From the NCBI RefSeq assembly GCF_000807675.2, contig NZ_CP019962.1, positions 558,001 to 622,000 of the forward strand: 64,000 nt of DNA, read 5' to 3'. The stretch comes from Eubacterium limosum. Its GTDB lineage: Bacteria > Bacillota > Clostridia > Eubacteriales > Eubacteriaceae. The notes under the pieces were generated by a model, which was given only the letters and a program-made list of their open reading frames with translations, made no database searches and was not told where the DNA came from. The position numbers and the translations under genes were made by a program. Within the stretch, counting starts at the first letter, position 1; each line of letters begins with the position of its first letter. Below are positions 52,459-61,900 of this stretch, piece by piece.

Positions 52459-53106
52459 TTATAAATTTTTCAGGTTTTGCACCCGCTCTGCCATCGCGTC
52501 ATCCTGGAATACATAGCTGCCGGCAATCAGTACGTCGGCGCCAGCCTCAACCAGCCCCAGGCCGTTGCTGCCATTTACACCGCCGTCCACGCTTACCGGG
52601 ACGCGGCTTCCTGTTTTCACCATGATTTCCTGAGCCTCTCGCAGCTTTTCATAGATGCTTGGGTTCAGCGGCTGCCCGCCATAGCCCGGCTCTGCGCTCA
52701 TCATAATCAGCCAGTCAATATAGGGCAAAAGATAGGCAAGCCGCTCTGTGCCGTAGGTCGGCCCAATTCCGATACCCGCTTTTATTCCCCTTTTCCTTAT
52801 CTCCTGGATCAGATGCAGCGGGTTGGCGCAGGCATCCAGCTGAAAGGTCACGATATCTGCTCCGCAGTCCGCGAAGATTGGAAAAAAAGTTTCCGGATGG
52901 CAGACCTCAAAATGCACGGATACAGGCAGTCCGCTGATCTTTTTTAAATCCCTGACCAGCTGGGGGCCGTAGGTCATGTTCTCCACATACACGCCGTCCA
53001 TGATGTCGACGTGTATGTAGTCAATGCCGGCCGCCTCAGCCTTGATGATCTGTTCTCCAATCCTTGTCTGGTCACAGGCCAGGATTGAAGCTGATACTAA
53101 TGCCAT
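52459..53106 (-). CDS. rpe: ribulose-phosphate 3-epimerase family protein
   Basis: This 215-residue TIM-barrel enzyme has the epimerase pattern SASILACDQ, YIHVDIMDG, VHFEVCHPE, MSAEPGYGGQ and VDGGVNG, with the two catalytic Asp and two His metal ligands visible. It interconverts ribulose-5-P and xylulose-5-P or a related 3-epimer pair. As it is in a kinase/aldolase operon, it may act on a rarer sugar (AlsE-like) rather than in the housekeeping pentose pathway. Confidence 0.93.
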   Translation of the reverse strand: MALVSASILACDQTRIGEQIIKAEAAGIDYIHVDIMDGVYVENMTYGPQLVRDLKKISGLPVSVHFEVCHPETFFPIFADCGADIVTFQLDACANPLHLIQEIRKRGIKAGIGIGPTYGTERLAYLLPYIDWLIMMSAEPGYGGQPLNPSIYEKLREAQEIMVKTGSRVPVSVDGGVNGSNGLGLVEAGADVLIAGSYVFQDDAMAERVQNLKNL

Positions 53107-53133
53107 AGTATCCTCCTTTTTCTGTCAATTATC

Positions 53134-54675
53134 TTATTTGTGTGTGGTGACTGAGTGCATCCAGTCTTTGGCCAGTGCATAAAATTCCTTATATTTTTCA
53201 TAATAGAACATATAAGCGTCATGGCGCTGCTGGTCTGGCTCTACGGTATAGTCAACCGTCGTCATGGACTCGGCGGCAGTCTGGATATCTGGATAAACGC
53301 CGCCGGCAACAGCGCCGAGAATCGCTGAGCCAAGGCATGGTCCTTCTGTTACCTTTGTAACAATAATCGGCACATTGCAGACATCCGCGTGGGTCTGGAG
53401 CCAGAACCGGCTCTTGACCGCGCCGCCGGAAACCACAATGCCGTCCGGTGAAAAGCCTGCCTGACGGAAGGAATCAATGATGGTTTCCGTACCGTAGCAA
53501 ATGCTCTCAATGACCGCGCGGTACATATGCGCTGGTGTATGCCCCAGAGACAGTCCGTAAAACATACCGCGGACATCCGGATCAACATACGGTGTGCGGT
53601 TCCCCTGGAAGAAATCCAACGCGATAATACCATCCGCGCCAATGGGCAGAGCTTCCGCCTCACGGTTCAGAATATCATAAACGCTGCACCCTTCTTTGGC
53701 AGCCTGTACCTTCAGATTGCCGCAGAGCTGCTCTTTAAGCCAGTTGACAATGGAACCCGTCGATGTCTGTCCCCCTTCAACCATCTGCAGCCCCTTGACG
53801 ATGGCGTCCGGATAGGAGCCCCAGACACCCTTGCTGTGGATGGCTTCCTTCACCTGGGCAATGTGCAGGTGCGACGAGCCTGTGATGAGTGTAAGCTTTC
53901 CAGGCTGAACCGCATTGAGGCCGATGACGCCGACGAAGGCATCTGCGCCGCCTTCTCCTACCGGAATGCCAGCCACCAGGCCAAGCTCCTCGGCTGCGGC
54001 TGCGGTCAGCCCGCCGACCAGATCACCCATTGCGAGAACACGCGGCGGCAGTTTTTCCACCAGATCCTCCAGTCCAATCGTGCTGTAAAAATCAACCGGA
54101 TAGCCGCCCTCCTCCGAATTGTAATACCAACGGCTGGAAGCACAGTTGATACTGGCGGTATACTCGCCTGTTAAACGGTAGGTGAGCCAGTCTGTACATT
54201 CATAGAAGCGCGTAGCTTTGTGGTACAGCTCCGGCTCGTTTTCCTTCAGCCAGAGGGCTTTTGCCGGCAGGCACTCTGCCGAAACCATGCCGTATCCATT
54301 GTATTTCAGCGCATCATGACCGGTTTCGTACATACGCTTCGCCTGCTCTGAAGCACGGATATCCATCCACATAATCGCAGGCCTTAAGGGCACCATATCA
54401 TCTCCAGACAGCAGCACCGTACAGCAGGTGGTGTCCACGCTCATCCCTTTGATACAGGATGGATCAATACCGCTCTCCTCGATGGCCTTGCGTGATGCCT
54501 TACAGATTGCTGCCCACCATTCGTCCGGGTTCTGCTCCGCACGCCCGGATGCCGGCGTATACAGCGGATAAGGCTCCTCACAGAATACAATCGGCGTCCC
54601 CTTTAAATCAAAGATACCTACACGCGCACCACCGGTGCCCATATCAATCCCTAATACGCAATCCAACTGTTTCAT
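53134..54675 (-). CDS. FGGY family carbohydrate kinase
   Basis: This 513-residue sugar kinase has an N-terminal ATPase fold DMGTGGARVGIFD, AEQNPDEWW, GMSVDTTCCTVLL, a catalytic-loop Asp in EGGADAFVG, and VVSGGAVKSRFWLQTHADV in the second domain. It resembles pentulose and AI-2 kinases (xylulokinase/LsrK branch). It is the first gene of the operon. It phosphorylates a sugar that must enter through a transporter encoded elsewhere. GGGGG precedes the ATG. Confidence 0.92.
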   Translation of the reverse strand: MKQLDCVLGIDMGTGGARVGIFDLKGTPIVFCEEPYPLYTPASGRAEQNPDEWWAAICKASRKAIEESGIDPSCIKGMSVDTTCCTVLLSGDDMVPLRPAIMWMDIRASEQAKRMYETGHDALKYNGYGMVSAECLPAKALWLKENEPELYHKATRFYECTDWLTYRLTGEYTASINCASSRWYYNSEEGGYPVDFYSTIGLEDLVEKLPPRVLAMGDLVGGLTAAAAEELGLVAGIPVGEGGADAFVGVIGLNAVQPGKLTLITGSSHLHIAQVKEAIHSKGVWGSYPDAIVKGLQMVEGGQTSTGSIVNWLKEQLCGNLKVQAAKEGCSVYDILNREAEALPIGADGIIALDFFQGNRTPYVDPDVRGMFYGLSLGHTPAHMYRAVIESICYGTETIIDSFRQAGFSPDGIVVSGGAVKSRFWLQTHADVCNVPIIVTKVTEGPCLGSAILGAVAGGVYPDIQTAAESMTTVDYTVEPDQQRHDAYMFYYEKYKEFYALAKDWMHSVTTHK

Positions 54676-54830
54676 TGTATTACCCCCTTAAATTTTTGTA
54701 CAATCAGGATTGTATTCTCCCCCATGAGATACATTCGTTCCTAATTGTAACTTTTGATACCAACATCATACAACAATAACATATGTGTGTCAATATTTTT
54801 TTGTTTTTTAAACCGAAACCTTTATATTTC

Positions 54831-54860
54831 TTGACTTTTTAACAATGCTTAACGTATAAT
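54831..54860 (+). promoter_or_regulatory. sigma-A promoter of the SorC-type regulator
   Basis: TTGACT (54831-54836) and TATAAT (54855-54860) are 18 bp apart in a 257-bp divergent intergenic region. The rest of the gap is AT-rich, and no clear operator is visible to me. Confidence 0.78.
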
Positions 54861-54932
54861 CAAACTAGATTTAGTAACAAATGTGCCTCTGTTATGATAG
54901 AGCCCTAAGCCACTGAGAAAAGGAAGACAAAA

Positions 54933-55874
54933 ATGAATAAAATCGAATCATCAGATTCCATGTTTAATAAAATGATCCTCATCGCAAATCTGTACTATAA
55001 AGAAAAATTGTCACAGCAGGAAATTGCAAAAAAACTGAATATTTCAAGGCCGTGGGTTTCAAAACTCCTCGCCCGCGCAGAGGAAAGCGGTATTGTAAAA
55101 ATTGAAGTCATGACGCCCTTTACCGAAAACGCAGCCCTGGAAAGCGCGCTCATGCATAAGTATTACATCAAGCATGTCGGCGTCATCAAAAGCGAAAATA
55201 CCACCAGAGACGACCTGGCTCTCGCCGCCGCCAACTATTTTATTTCAGAGCTGCGGCCAGAAGACGTTGTTGGCGTCGGCTGGGGCACCAGCGTCTCAAG
55301 GCTCATCTCCGCCACCGAATCCCTGTGTTTTCCAAAGGTAAAGGTTGTTCCTCTGGCCGGCAGCTTCGGCAATACCATGGACCTTTTTCCCAATCTGAGC
55401 AGCATCCGCCTGGCCAAGACCATCAACGGCGTCGCTGAAGTTATCCACGCTCCAGCTGTGTGCAGCTCTCAGGAGGAATACGAAGCCCTGATGAACAACG
55501 ACCAGACGCAAAAGCTCCTGTACATGGGCGAACATGCCGACATCCTGCTTCTGGGCATGGGTACCTTTGAAATTTCCTCTCAGCCACAGTTTGGAATTTT
55601 TAAACCCGACGACATCACCGAGCTTAACGCCAAACAGGTCATGGGCGATATTGCCCTCCAATACCTCGATGTCAACGGGAACCCTATCGATACAGATTTT
55701 ACCCGGAGGCTGATCCGGGCAAATATCTTCAAGGCCAGCGCCAACGCCCGGACCAGCATCGGCATTGCCGAAGGTGTTTATAAAAAGGATATTATCCACG
55801 CCGTGCTCTCATTAAAGCTGGTAAATGCGCTGTTTACCGATGAAGAAACTGCTCTGGCGCTGTTGGGGATATGA
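54933..55874 (+). CDS. SorC/DeoR family sugar-binding transcriptional regulator
   Basis: This 313-residue regulator has an N-terminal helix-turn-helix (YYKEKLSQQEIAKKLNISRPWVSKLLARAEESGIVKIEV, about 23-62) and a SorC sugar-phosphate-binding domain (VGVGWGTSVSRLI, ADILLLGMGTFE, ALLG at the end). LsrR-type proteins of this build release DNA on binding a phosphorylated sugar. It diverges from the kinase operon and is the obvious regulator of it. AAAGGAAG precedes the ATG. Confidence 0.93.
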   Translation: MNKIESSDSMFNKMILIANLYYKEKLSQQEIAKKLNISRPWVSKLLARAEESGIVKIEVMTPFTENAALESALMHKYYIKHVGVIKSENTTRDDLALAAANYFISELRPEDVVGVGWGTSVSRLISATESLCFPKVKVVPLAGSFGNTMDLFPNLSSIRLAKTINGVAEVIHAPAVCSSQEEYEALMNNDQTQKLLYMGEHADILLLGMGTFEISSQPQFGIFKPDDITELNAKQVMGDIALQYLDVNGNPIDTDFTRRLIRANIFKASANARTSIGIAEGVYKKDIIHAVLSLKLVNALFTDEETALALLGI

Positions 55875-55913
55875 AAAAAGCAGGCGTTTCTCGAGGAAAC
55901 GCCTGCTTTTTTT
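55874..55913. terminator. bidirectional terminator after the SorC gene
   Basis: AAAAAAGCAGGCGTTTC pairs perfectly with GAAACGCCTGCTTTTTTT around a TCGA-like loop. It serves both converging genes. Confidence 0.92.
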
Positions 55914-55916
55914 AAA

Positions 55917-56459
55917 TTATTCTAAATCCAGGCCATCCACTGACCAGCGTATAGAATAATCATAATGCTCTGTCTTTTGTGATTTTCCGAAGTCGTTATT
56001 ATAAAAAACTTCTATAGTATCAGGCGGCTCCTGTCCATCCTTTACCAGCAGAATAAAATAAAATGTCTGCTCCATATCTTTTTCCATTTTATTGACCAGA
56101 TCACTTTCTTCCGTATTCGAGAATAAAAGCTTTCCTTTATACGCTATGTTACCACGCGTGCCACGCACAAGGATATTATCTGTATCAAGCGCCCTTGAGC
56201 CCTCATTTTCAGCCTTTCCAGTCACTACAAAGTACGTATATCCTTCCTGTTCCTCATAATAGTTATAATATCCATTCGGGTTCGCGGGCTTTACCTCCTT
56301 AAGCTTCTCAGCTTTATTCGCCGTAAAGGTAATTGCGTTCATCTGCAGTTTCATACCCGCCCCTGCGTTCGATTCATGATCCGCTGTCACCTTCATACCA
56401 CAGCCTCCCACCAGCAAAAGCGCGAGCAAGAACAAACACAAACACAGTAGTTTTTTCAT
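55917..56459 (-). CDS. predicted surface lipoprotein (DUF5067/telokin-like?)
   Basis: This 180-residue protein has a lipoprotein signal ending LLVGGC (Cys20) and a beta-rich domain with EGYTYFVVTGKAENEGS and FYFILLVKDG, the usual look of telokin-like DUF4352/DUF5067 lipoproteins. No function is known. It is the last gene of the surface operon and starts four bases after the preceding gene. Confidence 0.75.
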   Translation of the reverse strand: MKKLLCLCLFLLALLLVGGCGMKVTADHESNAGAGMKLQMNAITFTANKAEKLKEVKPANPNGYYNYYEEQEGYTYFVVTGKAENEGSRALDTDNILVRGTRGNIAYKGKLLFSNTEESDLVNKMEKDMEQTFYFILLVKDGQEPPDTIEVFYNNDFGKSQKTEHYDYSIRWSVDGLDLE

Positions 56460-56463
56460 CGCT

Positions 56464-57237
56464 TTATTTCACCTCTAAATCAGCTTCAATGGCGCCTCCG
56501 TTATATAAGTGTTCCGTATCCTTTAAATCCGCAGCCTCTACCTTGATAACAATAGGATATGACCCTTTTTCCAGTTTCTTCACAGACTTAAAGCCTACCA
56601 CAGCCGTGCCGGGTTTGATAAGTCCTGTCCTGTAAAGCTCCTCCCCGCTCTCCTTAAGTGTAATGATATATTTAAAGTAACACTCATTTCCATCAGGGTT
56701 TAAAAGCGCCGCATCCGCCGTTTGCGTTGCCTCGTTCATTTCCAGCACATCATATCCCGGCAGCAAAATCGAGTCAGGGTCCGTATTTTTCACCTGACCT
56801 GGTAATTGATACGCAATGGCGTTTTTATCCAAAGACGGCCCCCTGTTCCAGAACGCGAAGGTAATTCCCCCAATTAGCAGCACAAGCAAAAGCCCTATGA
56901 CAAGAGCAAGCTTCAGGGGGTTCTTTTTTCGAATCCTTACAAGCCCCATCTTACCTGTTGGCGAAGCGGCCGCCATGTAGCCGAGAACTTTATCAAAAAA
57001 AGACAAACGCCCGCTATAAGGATACATCCGCATGGTTTTTGTGCAGCCCTCCTGCTGCGTGCATATCCGCTCAGAAGCCTCACTGCCACTTTTTCCTGTG
57101 ACATCACCAAAAATGACACACTTCTTCTCCAGCCCTTTCTCCAGAAATGCTTTATGTGTCAGATAATCCCATCCGCCGCCGTCCTGCGATTTCAGCGTAT
57201 TGGACATACCTTTCATTTTTTTATACTGATACTCCAT
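56464..57237 (-). CDS. single-TM protein, paralogue of the upstream gene
   Basis: This protein of 257 residues has a cytosolic N-terminal part (about 1-105), one membrane helix (LALVIGLLLVLLIGGITFAFW) and an extracellular beta-rich part. The extracellular part shares KNTD.DSILLPG.DVL, NPDGNECYF.Y and R.GLI.PG.AV with the gene at 57254-58031, so the two are paralogues. The function is unknown. It may support assembly or regulation of the operon's surface proteins. AAGGAG precedes the ATG. Confidence 0.82.
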   Translation of the reverse strand: MEYQYKKMKGMSNTLKSQDGGGWDYLTHKAFLEKGLEKKCVIFGDVTGKSGSEASERICTQQEGCTKTMRMYPYSGRLSFFDKVLGYMAAASPTGKMGLVRIRKKNPLKLALVIGLLLVLLIGGITFAFWNRGPSLDKNAIAYQLPGQVKNTDPDSILLPGYDVLEMNEATQTADAALLNPDGNECYFKYIITLKESGEELYRTGLIKPGTAVVGFKSVKKLEKGSYPIVIKVEAADLKDTEHLYNGGAIEADLEVK

Positions 57238-57253
57238 AGACCTCTCCTTTTTC

Positions 57254-58024
57254 CTACTCTGCTACTTCTAAACGCGTGTCAATATTCCCGGCATTATATT
57301 CAATATTCAGATCCTTTAGGTCCCGTGTTCTAACAATGACCTCAATGGAATACTCCCCGGCACTCAGGGCACGGTTCAAATCAAACTCCATAACCGCCTT
57401 TCCCGGGGGGATCAGGCCAGAGCGGTACAACACCTCATCAGTATCCGCGAGCTTGATGCTATAGGTAAAGTAACATTCATTCCCATCTGGATTGATAAGC
57501 GCCTCCTTCACATGAGGATCTCCCGCTTGAGCCTTCAGCACATCCAGCCCCGGCAGCAGGATGGACTCACTGTCGGTATTCTTCACACCATCAATATGAT
57601 AGGAAACCGCCGTCTTGTCCAATCCCGGCACTTCATCCTGTCTGGCGAACCAGATGCCCGCCACAAAGACCGTAATACAGACAAGCACCGCTAACACAAT
57701 AAATAACAGTTTGTACCACGCCCTGCCGATGATGCGGACAAAGCCCTCTTCCCCAGCTTCATCTACCACCGGCACATATCCAACCACGGTTTTCAGCCAG
57801 GAGTGCCCTTTTTTATATGGACTCAGGCAAGCCCGGCTCCCTTCCGCCTCCAGCAGATCTCCCGCTGTCCGGCTGTCCCCTTGATCCAGATCAGAAAAAA
57901 TCTTAAAACCCCCATTGGGGAACAGCGTCTGCAGCTCCTTCTCACTGATACAATGCCATACAGCGCCGCTTTTATCTTTGTACTCACGCCCTGCGGCAGA
58001 GCCGGAACACGCTTTATACCTGAT
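57254..58024 (-). CDS. single-TM protein paralogue with no normal start codon
   Basis: The clear ATG-less part of this gene is open from 58027 down to the stop at 57254. From a GTG at 57787 only 177 residues result, lacking most of the cytosolic part that its 257-residue paralogue has. An ATC at 58024, eight bases after GGGAGG, would give 256 residues. Alternatively an ATG at 58031 reads four codons and hits TAA unless one base is removed. The upstream translation (YKDKSGAVWHCISEKELQ, FPNGGFKIFSDLDQG) is plainly coding. It has one membrane helix and an extracellular domain with NPDGNECYFTY. Confidence 0.7.
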   Translation of the reverse strand: MRYKACSGSAAGREYKDKSGAVWHCISEKELQTLFPNGGFKIFSDLDQGDSRTAGDLLEAEGSRACLSPYKKGHSWLKTVVGYVPVVDEAGEEGFVRIIGRAWYKLLFIVLAVLVCITVFVAGIWFARQDEVPGLDKTAVSYHIDGVKNTDSESILLPGLDVLKAQAGDPHVKEALINPDGNECYFTYSIKLADTDEVLYRSGLIPPGKAVMEFDLNRALSAGEYSIEVIVRTRDLKDLNIEYNAGNIDTRLEVAE

Positions 58025-58103
58025 AAGTCATTCCTCCCTTACCCTAACTTGAAAAGAGAGCCAGCCGTATGAAAGGACTGACTCCATCGTGTTCTATGAA
58101 TGT

Positions 58104-58628
58104 TTAATTAGTGCTGTCATCTGTGAAAGTAAAGCTCACATTAGCATTGAATGCGCCCTCTGCCTTATCGGTACTCTTTAAGAATGCTGTCGCGGTACCT
58201 GAAGCTGTGCCTTGTGATAAATCCGCAATTTTCTTGTTCGAGGTGGTTAATTCAGTGCCACTAGCAGCCATACCCAGAGCCGCAGTTCCGCTTCCGCCAG
58301 TCATGTTGATACCAGTACTTTCGTTATACTGATCAATGGCTACAGAAACTTTCCTTGTTCCTGTATAAGAATCAGTAGCGGAAACTTTATCCAACAACTT
58401 AAAATCCAGTGATACACCATTTGGAATGGAATTGTTATAGTCGGATACCGTAACTGTTTTCGGATAGGAAACCAGCCAGTCAGCCTTATCCGTTGTTGCT
58501 GAATTAGCTTTGTACGTAACGTTGATTCCTCCGGTTGCGCTTTCTGCGGCGAAAACTGGTAACGCCACGGTGCTGAGCATTGCGGTTAAAGCGATAACAC
58601 CCGCAATCTTTTTCATTGTACACTTCAT
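58104..58628 (-). CDS. small exported protein
   Basis: This 174-residue protein has a signal peptide ending VFAAES and a beta-rich mature part rich in Thr, Ser, Ala and Asn. It has no WxL motif and no membrane anchor. The strand VSYPKTVTVSD resembles the segment VSIPMNIVLT in the C-terminal domain of the 1212-residue protein of the same operon. It is probably a secreted subunit associated with it. It overlaps the upstream small gene (ATGA). Confidence 0.82.
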   Translation of the reverse strand: MKCTMKKIAGVIALTAMLSTVALPVFAAESATGGINVTYKANSATTDKADWLVSYPKTVTVSDYNNSIPNGVSLDFKLLDKVSATDSYTGTRKVSVAIDQYNESTGINMTGGSGTAALGMAASGTELTTSNKKIADLSQGTASGTATAFLKSTDKAEGAFNANVSFTFTDDSTN

Positions 58629-58909
58629 TGTGCTTTCCTCCTTTTTATTTTAAATATAATCAACATCAGTGTGTCTCCTACTGATGCAACTACCAATAAC
58701 GTGAGCAGGTTCGACAAACCGTTATTGCCTGTAGCAGGCGCGGCTACCCGGTTTCCATCTCCTTTTGAGACTTCCTGCGCCGGCGTTTTTTTCTCCGCCG
58801 TATAATGAATTACTATATTGCCCTGTTGTCCATCCTCTTTTGCGAAAACGGGGCTGCAAAAGCACGCCATAAACAATAAAAGCAAGAAAATATAAAATAT
58901 TTTTTTCAT
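58625..58909 (-). CDS. small surface protein with APATG sortase-type anchor
   Basis: This 94-residue protein has a signal peptide (1-23), a short extracellular stretch, the motif APATG at 57-61, a hydrophobic helix (about 68-86) and a KRRK tail. That order is a sortase sorting signal of variant xPxTG type. No sortase is in the window. Small LPxTG proteins of this kind accompany large exoproteins in Csc/WxL-type surface loci, which this operon resembles in layout. Its stop overlaps the next gene's start (ATGA). Confidence 0.8.
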   Translation of the reverse strand: MKKIFYIFLLLLFMACFCSPVFAKEDGQQGNIVIHYTAEKKTPAQEVSKGDGNRVAAPATGNNGLSNLLTLLVVASVGDTLMLIIFKIKRRKAQ

Positions 58910-58923
58910 TATTTTGCGCCTCC

Positions 58924-61900
58924 TTATGGCCCTGGGGAGATATAAAAGAGCGGCGTCTCCCCAGCCGCCAAACTGGAGCCTGCGTTGAAGGTTCCCTTGT
59001 AAACCTCATTTCCACTCTGTGATACCGTATTAAACCAAAGCTTCTTAGTCTGAACAGCGCCAGAAGCGCCTGACGGACCAAGCAGAGCCACATTCGCATA
59101 CTTGTTTTCTGCCGTGTTGCTCAGCGAACTTCCATCCGCATTACATGGTGAAACCGCAACCGTCTTGCTGGCGTCATTCACAGACGTCAGGTTAAAGGAT
59201 TTTAACACATCCACATTTACGGTTTTATCATTTCCATAAACCTGCTGATATGAAATCGTCACGCCTGAACCGGCATGTTTCTGAGCCGGATCGTTGAGAT
59301 TTGTATTATTTTCTGTCAGGACAATATTCATCGGGATGGAAACAAAATATTCCGGCGTAATATCCTTCCATACTGCGGTTAAGCGGATACTTTTATTATT
59401 GGCGCCCGTACCAGAGGAAAAGTCATACACCGTTGGGGATTCTCCTTCTGAAAGCTTCAAATCCTGCTTCTGGGTCCATTGACCGTTGTCCTCAAGCTCC
59501 TCAACCGTCCAGTGGTCAAAGGCCTTTCCCGGCGGATACTGGGCCACGGTTGGGAATTTTATGGCTGCCTTATTGCTTCCGTCATAGGTCCGGTAGACAT
59601 TTGTATCACTGATACCTTCAAACGGCGCTTTATTGTCGTTTAGGTAACTGACTGTCAGTCCCCGGTCATGCTTTACTGATGCCAGTTCCTCACCCTGAGT
59701 AGTGATTTCATGCTTAGCGGTCGATGTCTGTGTATTATGGTAGTATGTATAATGATCCGCTGTATTTTCAAGGGTTTCCGCGAAGTTAGTAAAGGTGATC
59801 TTGGAACCGGCAATAATATCCACGTCTTTCGTGTCAAAGGCTGTTGTATTATACTGTGTATCGGTGGCGTTCACATCCTGAAGATATTTGTTCACTTTGC
59901 CGGTTAACATTTCTCCCTCGCTGCTTGTTCCATCCTTATAAATCAGGTTGAATTTTACCTTAAGGTTTCCGGAATACATCAGCAAATTTAAGCGTTCCTG
60001 TTCTTCTGGGCTTAACGTCTTGTTGTTATTCCAGGAGTCCAGTAAAACGGCCGCATCCCGGCGGAAATAATCCGAGAGGCTGACGACATCGCCCGGCCTG
60101 AAATATACCGTATTATCAAGCGACTTAGCCAAAAGCAGTTTATAGTCCGAAGGTAATAATTCATTATCCGGCGCTGTGATCTCTCCAATAAACCCGACAA
60201 AGGTTTTGCCCTCCTCTTTTGAAGCCTTGTAATCCGGGTTGAATATGATTTTATCATTTTCCAGCAAGTCAAAGGTTGTTCCGTTACTTCCTGGCTCCAC
60301 AATATTGTTGGTTACTGTTCCGTTATTTGTTATATCTACGGTAATCTTATCTGTCTTCACATCAATGGCCCGCAGATCATGGCGGTCTGTCAAACTGCTA
60401 ACCGGCATAAACATTGTATATTGGAATGAACTGACATCTTTTCGATTCTGATTGGGATTAAACCACGAGTAACTTCCCAATGGAAGACTTGCATTATGAT
60501 TGTCTCTCTTATTTTCAATTTCAATCGGTACATTTGTCATAATCGGCGTTGGATCTACTCCATAGCTTTCTATTCTTGGGTTTGTATACCCCCATTTTGG
60601 CGTAATTCCAAATTTTAAAAACGCGTCCGTATCACCTGCCCACGGCACCCTGCTGCCATCCGGCATATTTTTGTTAAACACCGCCAGCTTGTCTAAAAAC
60701 ACACTCCCAGGAGAAATGTTTTTTTTGCTGATTTTACCGTCTTCCCCACCATCGCCATTGTTTGCCGTTGTATCAGAGTCCACATAGTAAGAATCATACA
60801 CTCCATTTACTGAATCAAGCGAAATATTTTCGAGATGACGGAAGTAATGTGGCCCCTGTACACTGCTCGATGATTGGGTTTTCAGGTAAAAGCTGTTTTT
60901 CATATTTTCGATCTTCACATGTACTTTATAACTGGGATATGAAGTTGTTGGATTAAATCCCGTCTTAAGAGGCTTAGTGGTAACTACAGATTCCTTAACG
61001 GTTATTGTGATTTTCGCCCCATTGGCCGCCGTATATGGTTCTGGTGTTATGGGTGGAAAGCCACTCGGATCATCTGGATCCACCTTCCAGCCCGGATCCC
61101 AAAGCTGAATCGTTTCGGTAATCGGAGCGCCAGTAGAATAATCTTCGCCATTTGGAAAATAGCAGAGATTCAACGTCGGCGCAGGCCACATAAAGTAAAC
61201 CCCCTGCCCTGTCTTATAACGGCCGCTCACGTATTCAAAATCTAATGCCTGGTCACTGTTAAACGTACCAGTGGCTATATTTTTCGTGACACCTGCTTTT
61301 ACGGCGACTGGCGTTGAATCACCTCCAAGAACCTTCATATCCAACTCAAATCCATCGGTGTTGTTATTGTATGCCCCATAGCGGGCGTCTCCTGCTGTAT
61401 AATCTCCGGCTGCATCCGTTGCTGCCCATGTGGTTTTGCCTACATCGTCATATCTCTGTAAGCTGGAGCTTCCATCATAGAGGCCATAAGTCAGGCTGCC
61501 GGTGTCCTTATCTCCCACAACGGTCATGGTCACTGGCTGGTCCGGATAGTTGAAAGCGTAGGTGATGGTCCGCTTTTTGGGGTCACTGCTCACCTCTGGT
61601 TTCAGCGCCGGATCGTCAAAATTAAAGCTGATGCCAACCGCGTCTTGGCCTTCCGGCGCATTCTTTATGTAGTACCCCACAGGATAGGTTAGCTGTACTT
61701 TTACCGGTGCCGTTGAGTTAGCGTAAAAACTTCCATCCTTGTCCGTTTTTATACCGCTGAGAACTTCCACACTAAAGCCTTCGGTTTTTTTATCGTTCAC
61801 AAGGGTCACAGCGTATTCGTTGGTGTTTAGGCTATACACAAAGGCCACCTGGGAACCTGACGGCGCCTCGTAAGCCACATCAAAATCCTGGGCCGGCGCC

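Noticed and set aside
53527-54174. 215-codon open frame antisense to the FGGY kinase
   Set aside because: It is a shadow of the kinase gene without its own signals.
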